Of a stretch of 64,000 nt of DNA, positions 1 through 8,590 are shown piece after piece (positions within the stretch are counted from its first letter, which is position 1; each line of letters starts with the position of its first letter). The position numbers and the translations under genes are program-made. Location of the stretch: the NCBI GenBank assembly GCA_022448265.1, contig JAKVCC010000003.1, positions 235,637 through 299,636 on the forward strand, written 5' to 3'. The stretch comes from Pirellulales bacterium (lineage in GTDB: Bacteria > Planctomycetota > Planctomycetia > Pirellulales > Lacipirellulaceae). Below the pieces are notes generated by a model. That model had not been told where the DNA came from. It saw nothing but the letters and a program-made list of their open reading frames with translations, and ran no database searches.

Positions 1-1
1 C

Positions 2-553
2 GCCTATCGAGGAGCCGATCTCCCTCGCGCTCGCCAGCTTTTGGCCAAAGCCGGATATCCGGGAGGCAAGGGCCTACCAAAACTGGTTTTTTTCACGAGT
101 CGGGGTGGGCGCAATGCCGAAATGGCCGAGATGTCAAAGAGGCATTTGGCCAGAATCGGGGTGCGAGTCGACATTCGTCTGGTCGATTTTGCGACGCTCA
201 GCGACGCCCTTCGCAATCGCCGGGCCCCTTTCTTTGCACTTGCTTGGGGCTCTGACTACCCCGATGCAGAGAACAACCTGCAGCTTTTTTACGGCCCCTA
301 TAAGTCGCCGAGCTCCAATAGCTTTAACTACGATCAGCCAGAATACAACGCGATGTACGAGCGCATACGGGTGATGTCGCCGTCGCCAGAACGCACGAGA
401 CTTTACGAGCAAATGCGCGACATGGTCGTTGAGGATGCGCCGATGATTGGGTCGATGGGCCGTACGCGATACTACCTCATTCATAAACACCTAAAAAACT
501 TTAAGCCAACAGAAGCTTTTTTTAATTGGCCCAAGTATCTCAATGTGAACTAG
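2..553 (+). CDS. Oligopeptide ABC transporter substrate-binding protein, C-terminal part (cut by window start)
   Basis: This is the last ~183 residues of an extracellular solute-binding protein of family 5 (SBP_bac_5; OppA/DppA class), which captures peptides outside the membrane for the permease encoded next. The frame is open from base 2, so the start lies upstream of the window. The segment AWGSDYPDAENNLQLFYGP is typical of the C-terminal lobe of this family, as is the later run of residues around an Arg/Glu-rich helix ending near FNWPKYLNVN. The gene stops 18 bp before a permease gene and clearly heads the opp-type operon. The peptide specificity cannot be read from the sequence. Family assignment is firm; only the N-terminal half and signal peptide are unseen. 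Confidence 0.87.
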   Translation, partial: AYRGADLPRARQLLAKAGYPGGKGLPKLVFFTSRGGRNAEMAEMSKRHLARIGVRVDIRLVDFATLSDALRNRRAPFFALAWGSDYPDAENNLQLFYGPYKSPSSNSFNYDQPEYNAMYERIRVMSPSPERTRLYEQMRDMVVEDAPMIGSMGRTRYYLIHKHLKNFKPTEAFFNWPKYLNVN

Positions 554-571
554 CTAGGCGATGCAATTGCT

Positions 572-1525
572 ATGTGGGCTTACATTATTCGACGCGTTGT
601 TTACAACATTCCAGTCTTCCTGGCGATTGTGTTATTGGTGATGGTGCTGTTGCGCCAGCAAGATCCGGTACCTGGATTGTTGGGTAAGAACGCTACGCAG
701 AAAGAATACGACAGCAAGCGGAAAGAGCTAGGCCTCGACCGCCCCTTGATGGTTCAGTATGTGTCGCTGCTCAATCAAATTGTTCGTTTTGATTTCAAAC
801 AGGAGATGTGGACGCAGCCCGGCATGACCGTGGGAGAACAACTTCGTAAAGCTATTCCCCCATCGCTATCATTGACATTGCCTGCATTAGTCCTAACAAG
901 CTTGGTTTCGATCAGCATTGGTTTGTTCTCGGCCTTTGCCCGGGGCCGGTGGCTCGACAAGGCCTTGGTCTTTTTTGCCGTGCTCGGGATGAGTGTGAGT
1001 TTTTTGGTGTACATCATATTCGGTCAGTATTTGGGCTCTTACCAATTGGGCCAGTTGGCAGGGAGGCCTATCTTTGCCATCCACGGCTATGAGCCGGGCC
1101 TCGAGCACTGGGCGTATTATCTGCTGTTGCCAGTGCTGATTAGCGTGGTCGTTTCAATGGGCTACGACACGCGCTTTTACCGCGCCGTGATGGTCGAAGA
1201 AACTGGTCGTGATTACATTACGACTGCTCGATCGAAAGGCGCATCCACTGCAAAGATCATGTTTGTGCATATGCTTCGCAACGCGATGATCCCGATCATT
1301 ACGCGCATCATGATCACGCTCCCTTTTTTGGTAACCGGATCGATCTTGCTGGAGACCTTCTTTGGCATACCTGGGATGGGGAATGTTTTGTTAACTGCCA
1401 TTCTGAATAGCGATTTTCCAGTAGTCGAAGTGTTTGCATCCATATTCTCGGGCATGTTCATTGTGAGCATTATAGCGACAGATATACTCTACGCCGTGTT
1501 TGATCCGCGAGTACGACTTCAATGA
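572..1525 (+). CDS. oppB: Peptide ABC transporter permease, OppB/DppB type
   Basis: Inner-membrane permease (317 aa) of an oligopeptide/dipeptide/nickel importer. It starts with an amphipathic helix and a first membrane segment near residues 9-27. A periplasmic stretch contains the RPLMVQY-like segment usual for OppB, followed by five more hydrophobic segments. The cytoplasmic EAA loop, which couples to the ATPases, is visible as DYITTARSKGAS followed by HMLRNAMIPI. Length matches the family (~310-340 aa). It follows the binding-protein gene by 18 bp and its stop overlaps the next start (ATGA at 1522-1525), implying translational coupling with the second permease. The substrate is unknown; dipeptides and oligopeptides are equally possible. 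Confidence 0.93.
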   Translation: MWAYIIRRVVYNIPVFLAIVLLVMVLLRQQDPVPGLLGKNATQKEYDSKRKELGLDRPLMVQYVSLLNQIVRFDFKQEMWTQPGMTVGEQLRKAIPPSLSLTLPALVLTSLVSISIGLFSAFARGRWLDKALVFFAVLGMSVSFLVYIIFGQYLGSYQLGQLAGRPIFAIHGYEPGLEHWAYYLLLPVLISVVVSMGYDTRFYRAVMVEETGRDYITTARSKGASTAKIMFVHMLRNAMIPIITRIMITLPFLVTGSILLETFFGIPGMGNVLLTAILNSDFPVVEVFASIFSGMFIVSIIATDILYAVFDPRVRLQ

Positions 1526-2715
1526 TTTCTAGCCTTCGCCGATTGTTCGAATCGCGCGCCGCTCGAAAGCTGCGGCGCGACAACGGCGCGCTTGTTGCGC
1601 TGCTAGTTATTTGTGTTTATTTGCTCGTGACAATTGCGGTGATGTGCAACGCGATTTCTCTGAACGACTGCTCTCAGGTGATTGGTCCCAAGAGCGCAGC
1701 CGGTTTTTTTTTGAAAGAACTGCCTGAGCGGCGATTTGAAATCGCCCGAACCAGCATGCTCAAGCCGGTAGCACGAGCACTGCAGAATTCAGATCCAACC
1801 GCCGCTCTGGCCGATGTGAAGCTGGGTCGTTGGGCGGTGGCTGACAAACGGCTCACGCAGTTGCAGAAAATCGTCTCCGACGCAATTGCTATCCAGCACG
1901 AATTGGAAAAAAGTGAAAACCTCGACCAAGCTCCGGAACTCGAGCCCAAGCTTGTCGAGTTTGAACGGAAAACCGCCGAATTGATCGAGCCACTTTCCCG
2001 CTGGGACCGACTGGCACAGAACGCGGCGATGTTATTGGGGACCGATGCTCAAGGCCGCTCCATCTTCTTTCGGGCTTTGTATTCGATAAAAGTTGCGATC
2101 CAAATCGGAGTGGTGACCGCGGTAGTCTCCGTATTGATCGGCGCGATTCTCGGAGCCGCAGCGGGTTTTTTTGGCGGCTGGGTCGACCATTGCGTTGTGT
2201 GGTTGTATACCACCTTTTCTTCCATCCCCAGCCTGGTGCTGCTAGTAGTGATTGCCTACGCCTTTTCGGCTTCGGACGCAAAGGAGACCTTGTTGCCTGT
2301 TTACGTCGCCTTTTGTGCGACCTTTTGGATTGGTACATGTCGGGTGGTTCGTGGTGAGACGATGAAACTCAAACAACTTGAGTACGTGCAGGCGGCCAGA
2401 ACAGCCGGTTTTGGCAGTGCTCGCATTCTTTTCAGGCATGTGCTGCCTAACACGGCGCATTTGATGTTGATCAACTTTTCGCTGCTGTTAATCGGCGCAA
2501 TCAAGTCCGAGGTGATTTTGAGCTACCTTGGATTGGGTGTGCAATCCCAGCCCAGTTGGGGGATAATGATTCGTGATGCGGGCAACAATGGCGACGTAAT
2601 GTCAGGTTTTTTCTGGCAAATTGGCGCAGCTACCTTCTTCATGTTTTTTCTCGTTCTGGCATTTAATATTCTTTCGGACGCGTTGCAGGATGCGTTTGAC
2701 CCCAAGCATCTCTAA
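1522..2715 (+). CDS. oppC: Peptide ABC transporter permease, OppC/DppC type, with a large periplasmic insertion
   Basis: Second permease subunit (397 aa), about 100 residues longer than ordinary OppC/DppC (~290-300 aa). The first membrane helix lies at about residues 22-44. The canonical segment LLGTDAQGRSIFFRALYS resumes at about residue 171, so residues ~46-168 form an extra extracytoplasmic region that is charged, helix-prone and low in hydrophobicity. The remaining helices and the EAA loop (EYVQAARTAGFG, then HVLPN) are normal. The start overlaps the stop of the upstream permease by 4 bp. The pore-forming part is intact, so the subunit should function. The role of the insertion is unknown; it may contact the binding protein or cell envelope (inference). 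Confidence 0.93.
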   Translation: MISSLRRLFESRAARKLRRDNGALVALLVICVYLLVTIAVMCNAISLNDCSQVIGPKSAAGFFLKELPERRFEIARTSMLKPVARALQNSDPTAALADVKLGRWAVADKRLTQLQKIVSDAIAIQHELEKSENLDQAPELEPKLVEFERKTAELIEPLSRWDRLAQNAAMLLGTDAQGRSIFFRALYSIKVAIQIGVVTAVVSVLIGAILGAAAGFFGGWVDHCVVWLYTTFSSIPSLVLLVVIAYAFSASDAKETLLPVYVAFCATFWIGTCRVVRGETMKLKQLEYVQAARTAGFGSARILFRHVLPNTAHLMLINFSLLLIGAIKSEVILSYLGLGVQSQPSWGIMIRDAGNNGDVMSGFFWQIGAATFFMFFLVLAFNILSDALQDAFDPKHL

Positions 2716-2739
2716 AGCCCCCAGTCGCCCATTTTATTT

Positions 2740-3732
2740 ATGCCGTCTGTCGCACCACTGCTGGAAGTCAAGGATCTTACGGTCGGCTTTCGTACGGACA
2801 GGGGGGACGTGACCGCGATCGAGGATGTTTCGTTTCAGGTGCGACCGGGGGAAATCTTGGGGATCGTCGGCGAATCGGGTTGTGGAAAGTCGGTTACCAG
2901 CCGCAGTATCATGCGGTTGCTTCCGGAGCAAAATAGTTTTATCGATCACAGAAGCGAGATTCTTTTCAACGGAGTGAATCTGGCCCACACGGACGAATCA
3001 GTGATGCGATCTATTCGCGGCAACCGCATCGCGATGATTTTCCAGGAGCCGATGACTGCGCTGAACCCCGTATTTACGATTGGCTGGCAGCTCGACGAGG
3101 CGCTCAAATACCACACACCAATGAATAAGCTCCAGCGCCGAGAGCATGCGATCGAGATGTTGCGATCGGTTGACATCCCTCATCCTAGGCAGCGTTATTG
3201 CGAGTACCCTCATCAGTTGTCGGGAGGAATGCGGCAGCGGGTTGTGATTGCGTTAGCATTGTGCTGCGGGCCGGAATTGCTTTTGGCTGACGAGCCAACA
3301 ACTGCCCTGGATGTGACCATCCAGGCGCAGATTCTCAGTCTGATGGATGAACTAAGAAAGAAAAGTGACACGGCAGTCGTGCTCATTACCCACGATCTTG
3401 GCGTGATCGCACAGATTTGCGACCGTGTGGTCGTGATGTATGCTGGACAGATCGTGGAGACGGCTGATGTGGAGTCGCTGTTTGCGCGACCGCAACACCC
3501 GTACACGAAAGCGCTGCTGGAGTCGATTCCGCTCCCTGGCCCTGCCCATCACCAGACGCGTTTGCCCACCATCGATGGGCTCGTGCCGAGCCTGTTTGAA
3601 TTGCCCTCAGGGTGCCGCTTCCAAGACCGTTGTCCATACCAGGATGAGCAATGTGTCCGCGAGCCACCGAGCTTAAGCCAAGAAAGCAATTTGCGAAAAG
3701 TCCGTTGTTTTTTCCCGATCAACGAGTCGTAA
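2740..3732 (+). CDS. oppD: Peptide ABC transporter ATP-binding protein, OppD/DppD type
   Basis: Cytoplasmic ATPase (330 aa) that powers the peptide importer. Visible motifs are Walker A GESGCGKS (residues 44-51), signature LSGGMRQR, Walker B LLLADEP with the D-loop TTALD, and the switch histidine in LITHDLG. The C-terminal oligo/dipeptide-transporter extension carries [15 protein letters not shown], a cysteine motif typical of OppD/DppD. The start codon lies 24 bp after the second permease and the stop is 3 bp before the partner ATPase start, so all are one operon. It pairs with the next gene to form an ATPase heterodimer. Confidence in family is very high; the transported peptide is not determinable. 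Confidence 0.95.
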   Translation: MPSVAPLLEVKDLTVGFRTDRGDVTAIEDVSFQVRPGEILGIVGESGCGKSVTSRSIMRLLPEQNSFIDHRSEILFNGVNLAHTDESVMRSIRGNRIAMIFQEPMTALNPVFTIGWQLDEALKYHTPMNKLQRREHAIEMLRSVDIPHPRQRYCEYPHQLSGGMRQRVVIALALCCGPELLLADEPTTALDVTIQAQILSLMDELRKKSDTAVVLITHDLGVIAQICDRVVVMYAGQIVETADVESLFARPQHPYTKALLESIPLPGPAHHQTRLPTIDGLVPSLFELPSGCRFQDRCPYQDEQCVREPPSLSQESNLRKVRCFFPINES

Positions 3733-3735
3733 ACG

Positions 3736-4695
3736 ATGCCCCTTGTGGAAGTCTCCAATCTGGTCAAGCATTTTCTCGTGAGGGGCGGGGTATTCAATCG
3801 CGTTCTTCGTCAAGTTCACGCGGTGAATGGCGTGAGTTTCGCCATCGAGAAGGGCAAAATTCTGGGCGTGGTGGGCGAGTCGGGCTGCGGGAAGTCGACA
3901 CTGGGAAAACTGATCGTTCGCTTGCTGGACATGACAGCGGGCAAAGTTCAGTTTCGTGGGCAGGATATCAGCCACCTGAGTGCCTCCGAGCTGATGTCCG
4001 TGCGCCGGAAGATGCAAATGATCTTCCAAGATCCCCACGCATCGCTAAATCCCAGAATGACTGTGGGAGCGGCAGTTCGCGAAGTCGTTGCCTTCCACAA
4101 GATTGTGCCGAAGCGAGAGATTCGTGACGAGGTTGACGCGCTGTTCGCGAAGGTCGGTATCCATACCGATTCCCAAGAAAAATATCCCCATGAGTTTTCC
4201 GGTGGGCAGAAACAGCGGGTTGGCATTGCCCGATCCCTGGCGGTGAACCCCGAATTTATTATTGCCGACGAGCCGGTGTCGGCCCTCGACGTTTCGATTC
4301 AAGCGCAAGTGCTCAACTTGTTGATGGATCTCAAGGACGAGTTCGATCTGACCATGCTATTCATTTCTCACGATCTGAAGGTGATCGACCATTTTTGCGA
4401 TTCGGTGCTGGTGATGTACCTTGGCTTTGTATTGGAAGAGTTACCTTGCCGCGACATTCAAGCAGATGCCCTGCACCCCTATACAAAGGCCTTGCTGGGA
4501 GCGAATCCCGTCGCTGATCCAACGCAGCGGCACGAGCTGACAGTTCTAGCCGGGGAGGTTCCCAGTCCCTACGACTTGCCTCGTGGCTGTCCGTTTGCTG
4601 CGCGTTGCGAGCTGGTCACGAACCAATGTCGCCAAGAGATGCCACCCCTGGTGGAAAAAGAGTCAGGGCATCGCGTGGCGTGTTGGGAGGTATAG
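3736..4695 (+). CDS. oppF: Peptide ABC transporter ATP-binding protein, OppF/DppF type
   Basis: Second ATPase (319 aa) of the peptide importer. It has Walker [10 protein letters not shown] (about residues 47-55), signature FSGGQKQR, Walker B IIADEP followed by SALD, and the switch segment FISHDL. The C-terminal extension contains GCPFAARCELVTNQC, which matches the OppF/DppF family. An N-terminal stretch before Walker A (LVRGGVFNR) is the family's usual substrate-independent lead-in. The start is 3 bp after the oppD stop. This is the last gene of the operon; it is followed by a candidate intrinsic terminator at 4842-4883 and by a convergent gene. Confidence 0.95.
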   Translation: MPLVEVSNLVKHFLVRGGVFNRVLRQVHAVNGVSFAIEKGKILGVVGESGCGKSTLGKLIVRLLDMTAGKVQFRGQDISHLSASELMSVRRKMQMIFQDPHASLNPRMTVGAAVREVVAFHKIVPKREIRDEVDALFAKVGIHTDSQEKYPHEFSGGQKQRVGIARSLAVNPEFIIADEPVSALDVSIQAQVLNLLMDLKDEFDLTMLFISHDLKVIDHFCDSVLVMYLGFVLEELPCRDIQADALHPYTKALLGANPVADPTQRHELTVLAGEVPSPYDLPRGCPFAARCELVTNQCRQEMPPLVEKESGHRVACWEV

Positions 4696-4841
4696 CAGGA
4701 AGCGGCGGAGGTATGCCGCAGAGTTCGTTGCACAGGGGGGGCTGTAGTCCTGGTGCTGTCTGCGTATGAGGGATGCTTGGCGTAGTGATCGCAAAGGAAG
4801 CGGCAACCCGTTTTAAAACGTGGCTTTTGGATAGCGCGGCG

Positions 4842-4883
4842 CGGGAAACTTAGCAGCATCTGCTAGTTTTCCCGTTGTGTTTT
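4842..4883 (+). terminator. Candidate intrinsic terminator of the peptide-transporter operon
   Basis: The arms CGGGAAA (4842-4848) and TTTCCCG (4868-4874) pair, and an inner TAGCA/TGCTA pair flanks the loop GCATC. A two-base internal bulge separates the two helices. A T-rich tract (TTGTGTTTT) follows. It lies between two convergent genes, where a terminator is expected. Confidence 0.5.
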
Positions 4884-4885
4884 CC

Positions 4886-5815
4886 TCAATAGAATCGTAT
4901 CGACAGCCCAGTGCCCGCAAAGTAATCGTCCGCGGCGTCGTTGATTCCGAGTCCGGCTCGAATGTCCCACTGCACATCGTCGCTCAGCAAGACCGTGAAT
5001 CCGCCATTAAAATAGTACTCCGGTTTTGCGGTATCGGCGCTGTGCGGAAAGAAGGCAAACCATTCCGTATACGCCCCGAGACGTTCCGCCAGGGAATAGG
5101 CGACTGTCCACGACTGCGCCCACTCGGTGTACGCCTCGGTGGTTACACCATCAATGGCCCGATTAAACTGGGTGCTGCCGGCGGTAGAGACTATTTGGTT
5201 TACCTCCCAGCCATAGATCCAGTTTAATCCCGGCAGAACTTCATTCGCCGAAAACGGATCAGCGCCAACCGGTACGTTCATTTGTGGAATCAATGCCATT
5301 TCGGGCAGGATTCCTGCTTGGGGTGTCAATCCGATTTTGAAGCCAAGGTACAAGTCTTCGGAACCCGATGTTTGAACATCATTGAGCAGCTCCGTGGCGT
5401 AGTTCCAGCCTACTCGTAGTTCCAGCCAGTCCGCGATGAGTCCCGCCCGCAGCAGTGGCTCAGGATAAGAGTGGTGTATTGTCTGATCGGTGCCGTCGTT
5501 GTCGAAGATATAGGTGTAGCCTATTTCGAGCTGTGCGACTCCTATGCCGACCGTGGAGCTCGCCTCGGTGAAATCAGGCCGGTCGGTTACCAGCGGGGCG
5601 TCGAGGTCCGGCCCACCCGAAACACAGGCCGCCGAGCTCCACCTGAAAAGTGTTCCAGGGGAGTCAGTGCAGAAGTTATCTTGGCCAAGACACGGAGTGG
5701 TAGCGGCCACTAGCAACAGGAGCGAGAAAGGCATGCACGTAAAATTATATTGGCCAAGACGATAGGCTTTTGTGAGGCGAGAGTTCATTGCGGAAAATCC
5801 AATATAACGTGGCAT
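4886..5815 (-). CDS. Outer-membrane MetA-pathway-type (Phenol_MetA_deg-like) transporter protein
   Basis: Predicted outer-membrane beta-barrel protein, 309 aa from the first ATG. A cleaner signal peptide begins at an internal ATG (base 5734; MPFSLLLLVAATTPCLG), and another ATG lies at 5788, so the true start is uncertain. After the signal, the segment PLVTDRPDFTEASSTVG is the hallmark opening of the planctomycete/proteobacterial 'MetA-pathway of phenol degradation' family. Alternating polar/hydrophobic strands follow, and the chain ends in an aromatic residue (LSIRFY), as barrel proteins do. Members are often found near metal or organic transport genes, but the substrate is unknown. It is convergent with the peptide operon and not obviously co-transcribed with other genes. 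Confidence 0.75.
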   Translation of the reverse strand: MPRYIGFSAMNSRLTKAYRLGQYNFTCMPFSLLLLVAATTPCLGQDNFCTDSPGTLFRWSSAACVSGGPDLDAPLVTDRPDFTEASSTVGIGVAQLEIGYTYIFDNDGTDQTIHHSYPEPLLRAGLIADWLELRVGWNYATELLNDVQTSGSEDLYLGFKIGLTPQAGILPEMALIPQMNVPVGADPFSANEVLPGLNWIYGWEVNQIVSTAGSTQFNRAIDGVTTEAYTEWAQSWTVAYSLAERLGAYTEWFAFFPHSADTAKPEYYFNGGFTVLLSDDVQWDIRAGLGINDAADDYFAGTGLSIRFY

Positions 5816-6081
5816 TAAACGCCAACCCGTGACGGTAGACAGGAGTTACACCCCACTGTCTGCCATCGGCAAGGCAGACGCCGCTACAGCAGCGCAATTA
5901 GGTGTTTTTGAGTCAGTAGCTCCTAAGAGGGATCGCTCGCAAAAAAATCAGGAAGGGCGCTTGCAGAATCGTTCCAGACACTAAACTTTGCCAGCCAGCC
6001 AGCCTGGCGGCCCGCAGTACACCCGAGGCTAGCACCTGCGGCTGATTGGGGGGGTAACCACGAACCCGGGTTTATTCCTGT

Positions 6082-7128
6082 TCAGCGATCGCCGCGCCCA
6101 GTCAGAATTACCTCGCTTCGCAAAAGCACCACGTCCTGGAGATGACGGCCGGGTGCGTGTTGGTCGTCGGCATTTAGAAATAAGTGGTCTTTAGAATCGC
6201 CGTCAACGCATTGTCTGATGTAATGAGTGCTGAGATCTTGGTAGAGGATGTTCTGGCCACAGCCGCCATGGTTGTCGCTTTGAAATCCAGCGACCGAGAA
6301 ACTTGGTGCATCCGCTAGTAATGGCGCATGGCTGCCTCCCACAAACTTCGCCGGGTGATACTCGCCATGAGTGTTCACATAGCCGATTCGGTAAGCATAG
6401 CTGCCCGACATGCGCTCGCGCAGCGCCTCCAACATTCCTTCAGGTGCGGTGGCAAGTTCCTCGCGGGTGGGCAGTCGCAGTACGTCGATGCCTGCAAAGA
6501 TGTCAGCGGCCAGCTTGGTCGACGGGCAAACCAAAAAATGGCTCAGCGCATCTCTCGTCAAAATGCCATGATCGGCCAGCTCGAGCACAAAAATCCCAGC
6601 GTTTTCACCGGGCTCGATTTTAGGTAGTTCGCCACCACGCTGCTGGGCATATTCCACTAGCGCGAAGCCTAAATGGCGCAGATTGTTTTGGCATGTAAGC
6701 CGGCGCACAGCTTCTCGACTTTCGCCGAGCGCAGGAAGCAGCAACATTCCCACTGCCAGCAGGATGCCGGCGGTGACGGTGATGTCGGACCACGACCAGG
6801 TTTGGCGGTGCGTGGATGGCTCGCGCGACTCCGTCAGGGAAGCGGGGGTTGTCGGCGATTGGTGCCGCGGCAGCGGGCAGTGATCGCCCTGCTTGGATGC
6901 TGCCGGTGTACTTCGGACCGCCTGCTGGACGAAAGAGCAGGTGCGGTGAACGAGGTCTTCCGGCGGACATGTTTCGCTTTCCGGGTCGGCCTGGTAAGCG
7001 ATTGTACATCGGCGCAGTCGTTCTAGTTCGTGTTGCCAAATCGGATCGCTTTGAAGACGCGCCTCGACGCGAGCCCGTTCGTCGGGCTCCATGTCTTCCA
7101 GCAGATAGGCCAGCAACGCGTCTCTCAT
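6082..7128 (-). CDS. Anti-sigma-like membrane protein with a DUF1559/pseudopilin-like outer half
   Basis: This 348-aa protein follows the ECF sigma gene. Residues 1-70 look like a cytosolic anti-sigma N-terminus of the planctomycete type (LLAYLLEDMEPDERARVEA). A single membrane segment lies at about residues 118-134 (ITVTAGILLAVGMLLLPAL). Directly after it comes SREAVRRLTCQNNLRHLGFA, which closely resembles the segment behind the pilin helix in DUF1559 proteins (LLLPAVQ-AREAARR-C-NNLKQ-GLA). Near the end, DNHGGCGQNILYQDL resembles the family's H-x9-DG signature, with one extra residue and L instead of G. Role by inference: membrane sequestration of the sigma factor with a pseudopilin-derived sensor. 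The zinc-binding HxxxCxxC motif of classic ZAS anti-sigmas is absent. Confidence 0.7.
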   Translation of the reverse strand: MRDALLAYLLEDMEPDERARVEARLQSDPIWQHELERLRRCTIAYQADPESETCPPEDLVHRTCSFVQQAVRSTPAASKQGDHCPLPRHQSPTTPASLTESREPSTHRQTWSWSDITVTAGILLAVGMLLLPALGESREAVRRLTCQNNLRHLGFALVEYAQQRGGELPKIEPGENAGIFVLELADHGILTRDALSHFLVCPSTKLAADIFAGIDVLRLPTREELATAPEGMLEALRERMSGSYAYRIGYVNTHGEYHPAKFVGGSHAPLLADAPSFSVAGFQSDNHGGCGQNILYQDLSTHYIRQCVDGDSKDHLFLNADDQHAPGRHLQDVVLLRSEVILTGRGDR

Positions 7129-7241
7129 CGAGTTGTCCTTTCTGGGAGAGAGCAGCCGGCCGCCGGCCGCCGGTTATCGGCAGGCCTGAGCCCTATCGGG
7201 GCGAAAGCCTTGTGGTGAAGGCCAAGAGTCTCTGCACAACA

Positions 7242-7280
7242 AACGACAAGCCCGCCACCATCGGTGGCCGGCTTGTCGTT
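7242..7280 (-). terminator. Strong hairpin between ECF sigma gene and anti-sigma-like gene
   Basis: The left arm 7242-7259 and right arm 7263-7280 form a 17-bp stem with a single C/C mismatch and a 3-base loop. On the plus strand it is followed by a T-rich stretch (GTTTTCCC). On the minus strand, the direction of the flanking genes, it is followed by GTTTGTTG. It may act as a partial terminator or RNA-stability element that lowers anti-sigma expression relative to sigma. Confidence 0.5.
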
Positions 7281-7368
7281 GTTTTCCCAGTTGATGTCGC
7301 AGTTGGTTTCACAGCTGATGCTCAGTAGAGCGTCTAAAGCGGACCAGCCTAGCCTGGCCACTCTAAAC

Positions 7369-8037
7369 TCAGGGGCGTCCCGCCGCGTGACAATCACGCC
7401 ACGATTGGCCAAGGCGCTGAATGGCTGCGTGCAGCCTGCTCTTGACCGTCCCCACCGGTACCGACATAAGCTTGGCAGCATCACGGTATTTCAGTCCCCG
7501 GAAATAAACGAGTTTGACGGCGCTCTGCAAAGGATCAGGCAAATTGCCCACCGCGTCTCGCACCCATTCCGCCCGCTCTCTGCCAACAACGGCTTCGCAG
7601 GGGCCCGCCTCTTGCGTGGCGACCACCTCAAGCAGGCTGCCCATTTCTTCGTCACCCGCCCCATGCGTTTGGTCAAGGCTCAATCGCCGGTGGCGACGAT
7701 TGCGGCGCTGGGCATCAATGGCTTGGTTGGTGGCGATCGTGTAGAGCCAGGGGCGGAATTTTCGGCCGGGCTCAAATAGCTCGCATTTTAAATGCACTTG
7801 AAGGAAAGTTGCCTGGAATACGTCTTCGGCTAATGCTGCGTCGCCGAGAAATCGTCGAAGGTAATTGAATAACTCACGTTGGTAACGTGAGACCAACTCT
7901 GTGAATACCGTTGCCGTTTCGGTCGTCCGGTATTCGAGCAGTAGCTGTTCGTCACTACGTTGGCCATGATCGACCTGCATCGCAGCGGCGCTGGGCAGAT
8001 TATCGACAGTTAATTCTTCCTTGTGCCTACTAATCAT
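7369..8037 (-). CDS. ECF-family RNA polymerase sigma factor
   Basis: Extracytoplasmic-function sigma factor, 222 aa from the ATG at 8037. I chose this start because GAGGAG lies about 9 bases upstream; the open frame continues further but without a good ribosome site. Region 2 is seen as LVSRYQRELFNYLRRFLGD, then DVFQATFLQVH and FRPWLYTIATNQAIDAQRR, which bind the -10 element and core polymerase. Region 4 is FRGLKYRDAAKLMSVPVGTV followed by KSRLHAAIQRL, a helix-turn-helix for the -35 element. A linker holding an acidic GDEEMGS stretch separates the two. It sits upstream of a membrane anti-sigma-like gene on the same strand, the usual arrangement for signal-controlled sigma factors. Confidence 0.9.
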   Translation of the reverse strand: MISRHKEELTVDNLPSAAAMQVDHGQRSDEQLLLEYRTTETATVFTELVSRYQRELFNYLRRFLGDAALAEDVFQATFLQVHLKCELFEPGRKFRPWLYTIATNQAIDAQRRNRRHRRLSLDQTHGAGDEEMGSLLEVVATQEAGPCEAVVGRERAEWVRDAVGNLPDPLQSAVKLVYFRGLKYRDAAKLMSVPVGTVKSRLHAAIQRLGQSWRDCHAAGRP

Positions 8038-8590
8038 TTCTACGAACTCCTCGTAATGAGAGTTCGACGTTTCCAGGAGAAAATCCTTTCTCCCAACCGT
8101 CCAAATAGGAATCCGCTCCTCCTCGCAACAACACGTGTGCGCGTCCTTGGGTCGCGGAAATGCCGGCAATACCGGCCTGGCAGCTTGGATGGGCTCCGGT
8201 CACCTCGCCTTCGCAAAAGGAGTTGTGATCCTAGGCACCCGGCCTAGTTGCCGCCTCTTATGGTGCAAGTCCTATGCCGTAGGCAGGGGTGAACTGGTCT
8301 ACCACCCTAGCTGTCAGGGTCGCAACTACCATCAAGCTAGACATTTACGCACCCCACGACAATGACGGTTCTCGCAATTTTCCAGGTAATATCCGCATGC
8401 CATTTTTGCATATTATTCTACAAATTTTCCAGCTCTGTGTCCCAGATACGGACGTATATGTGATCAATTTCAACACACTCGCGCGATCGCGATACAGTCC
8501 TGGAGAGGGGGGAGTTTCGGTTCCGAGCGAGTTGGGACAGTCGTCTACGCAAGACTCGGCGACCACAAACACGGTTGCCACGGGGCCCAT
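8038..8590. other. Intergenic leader of the sigma gene and downstream flank of dprA
   Basis: About 550 bp with no gene I can support. It should contain the promoter of the sigma gene (minus strand). A small inverted repeat GCCGG-CAATA-CCGGC lies near 8162-8176. No conserved RNA family was recognised. Confidence 0.4.

Noticed and set aside
3651..4127. Open frame overlapping the oppD-oppF junction
   Set aside because: It is a frame shadow of two ATPase genes with complete motifs.
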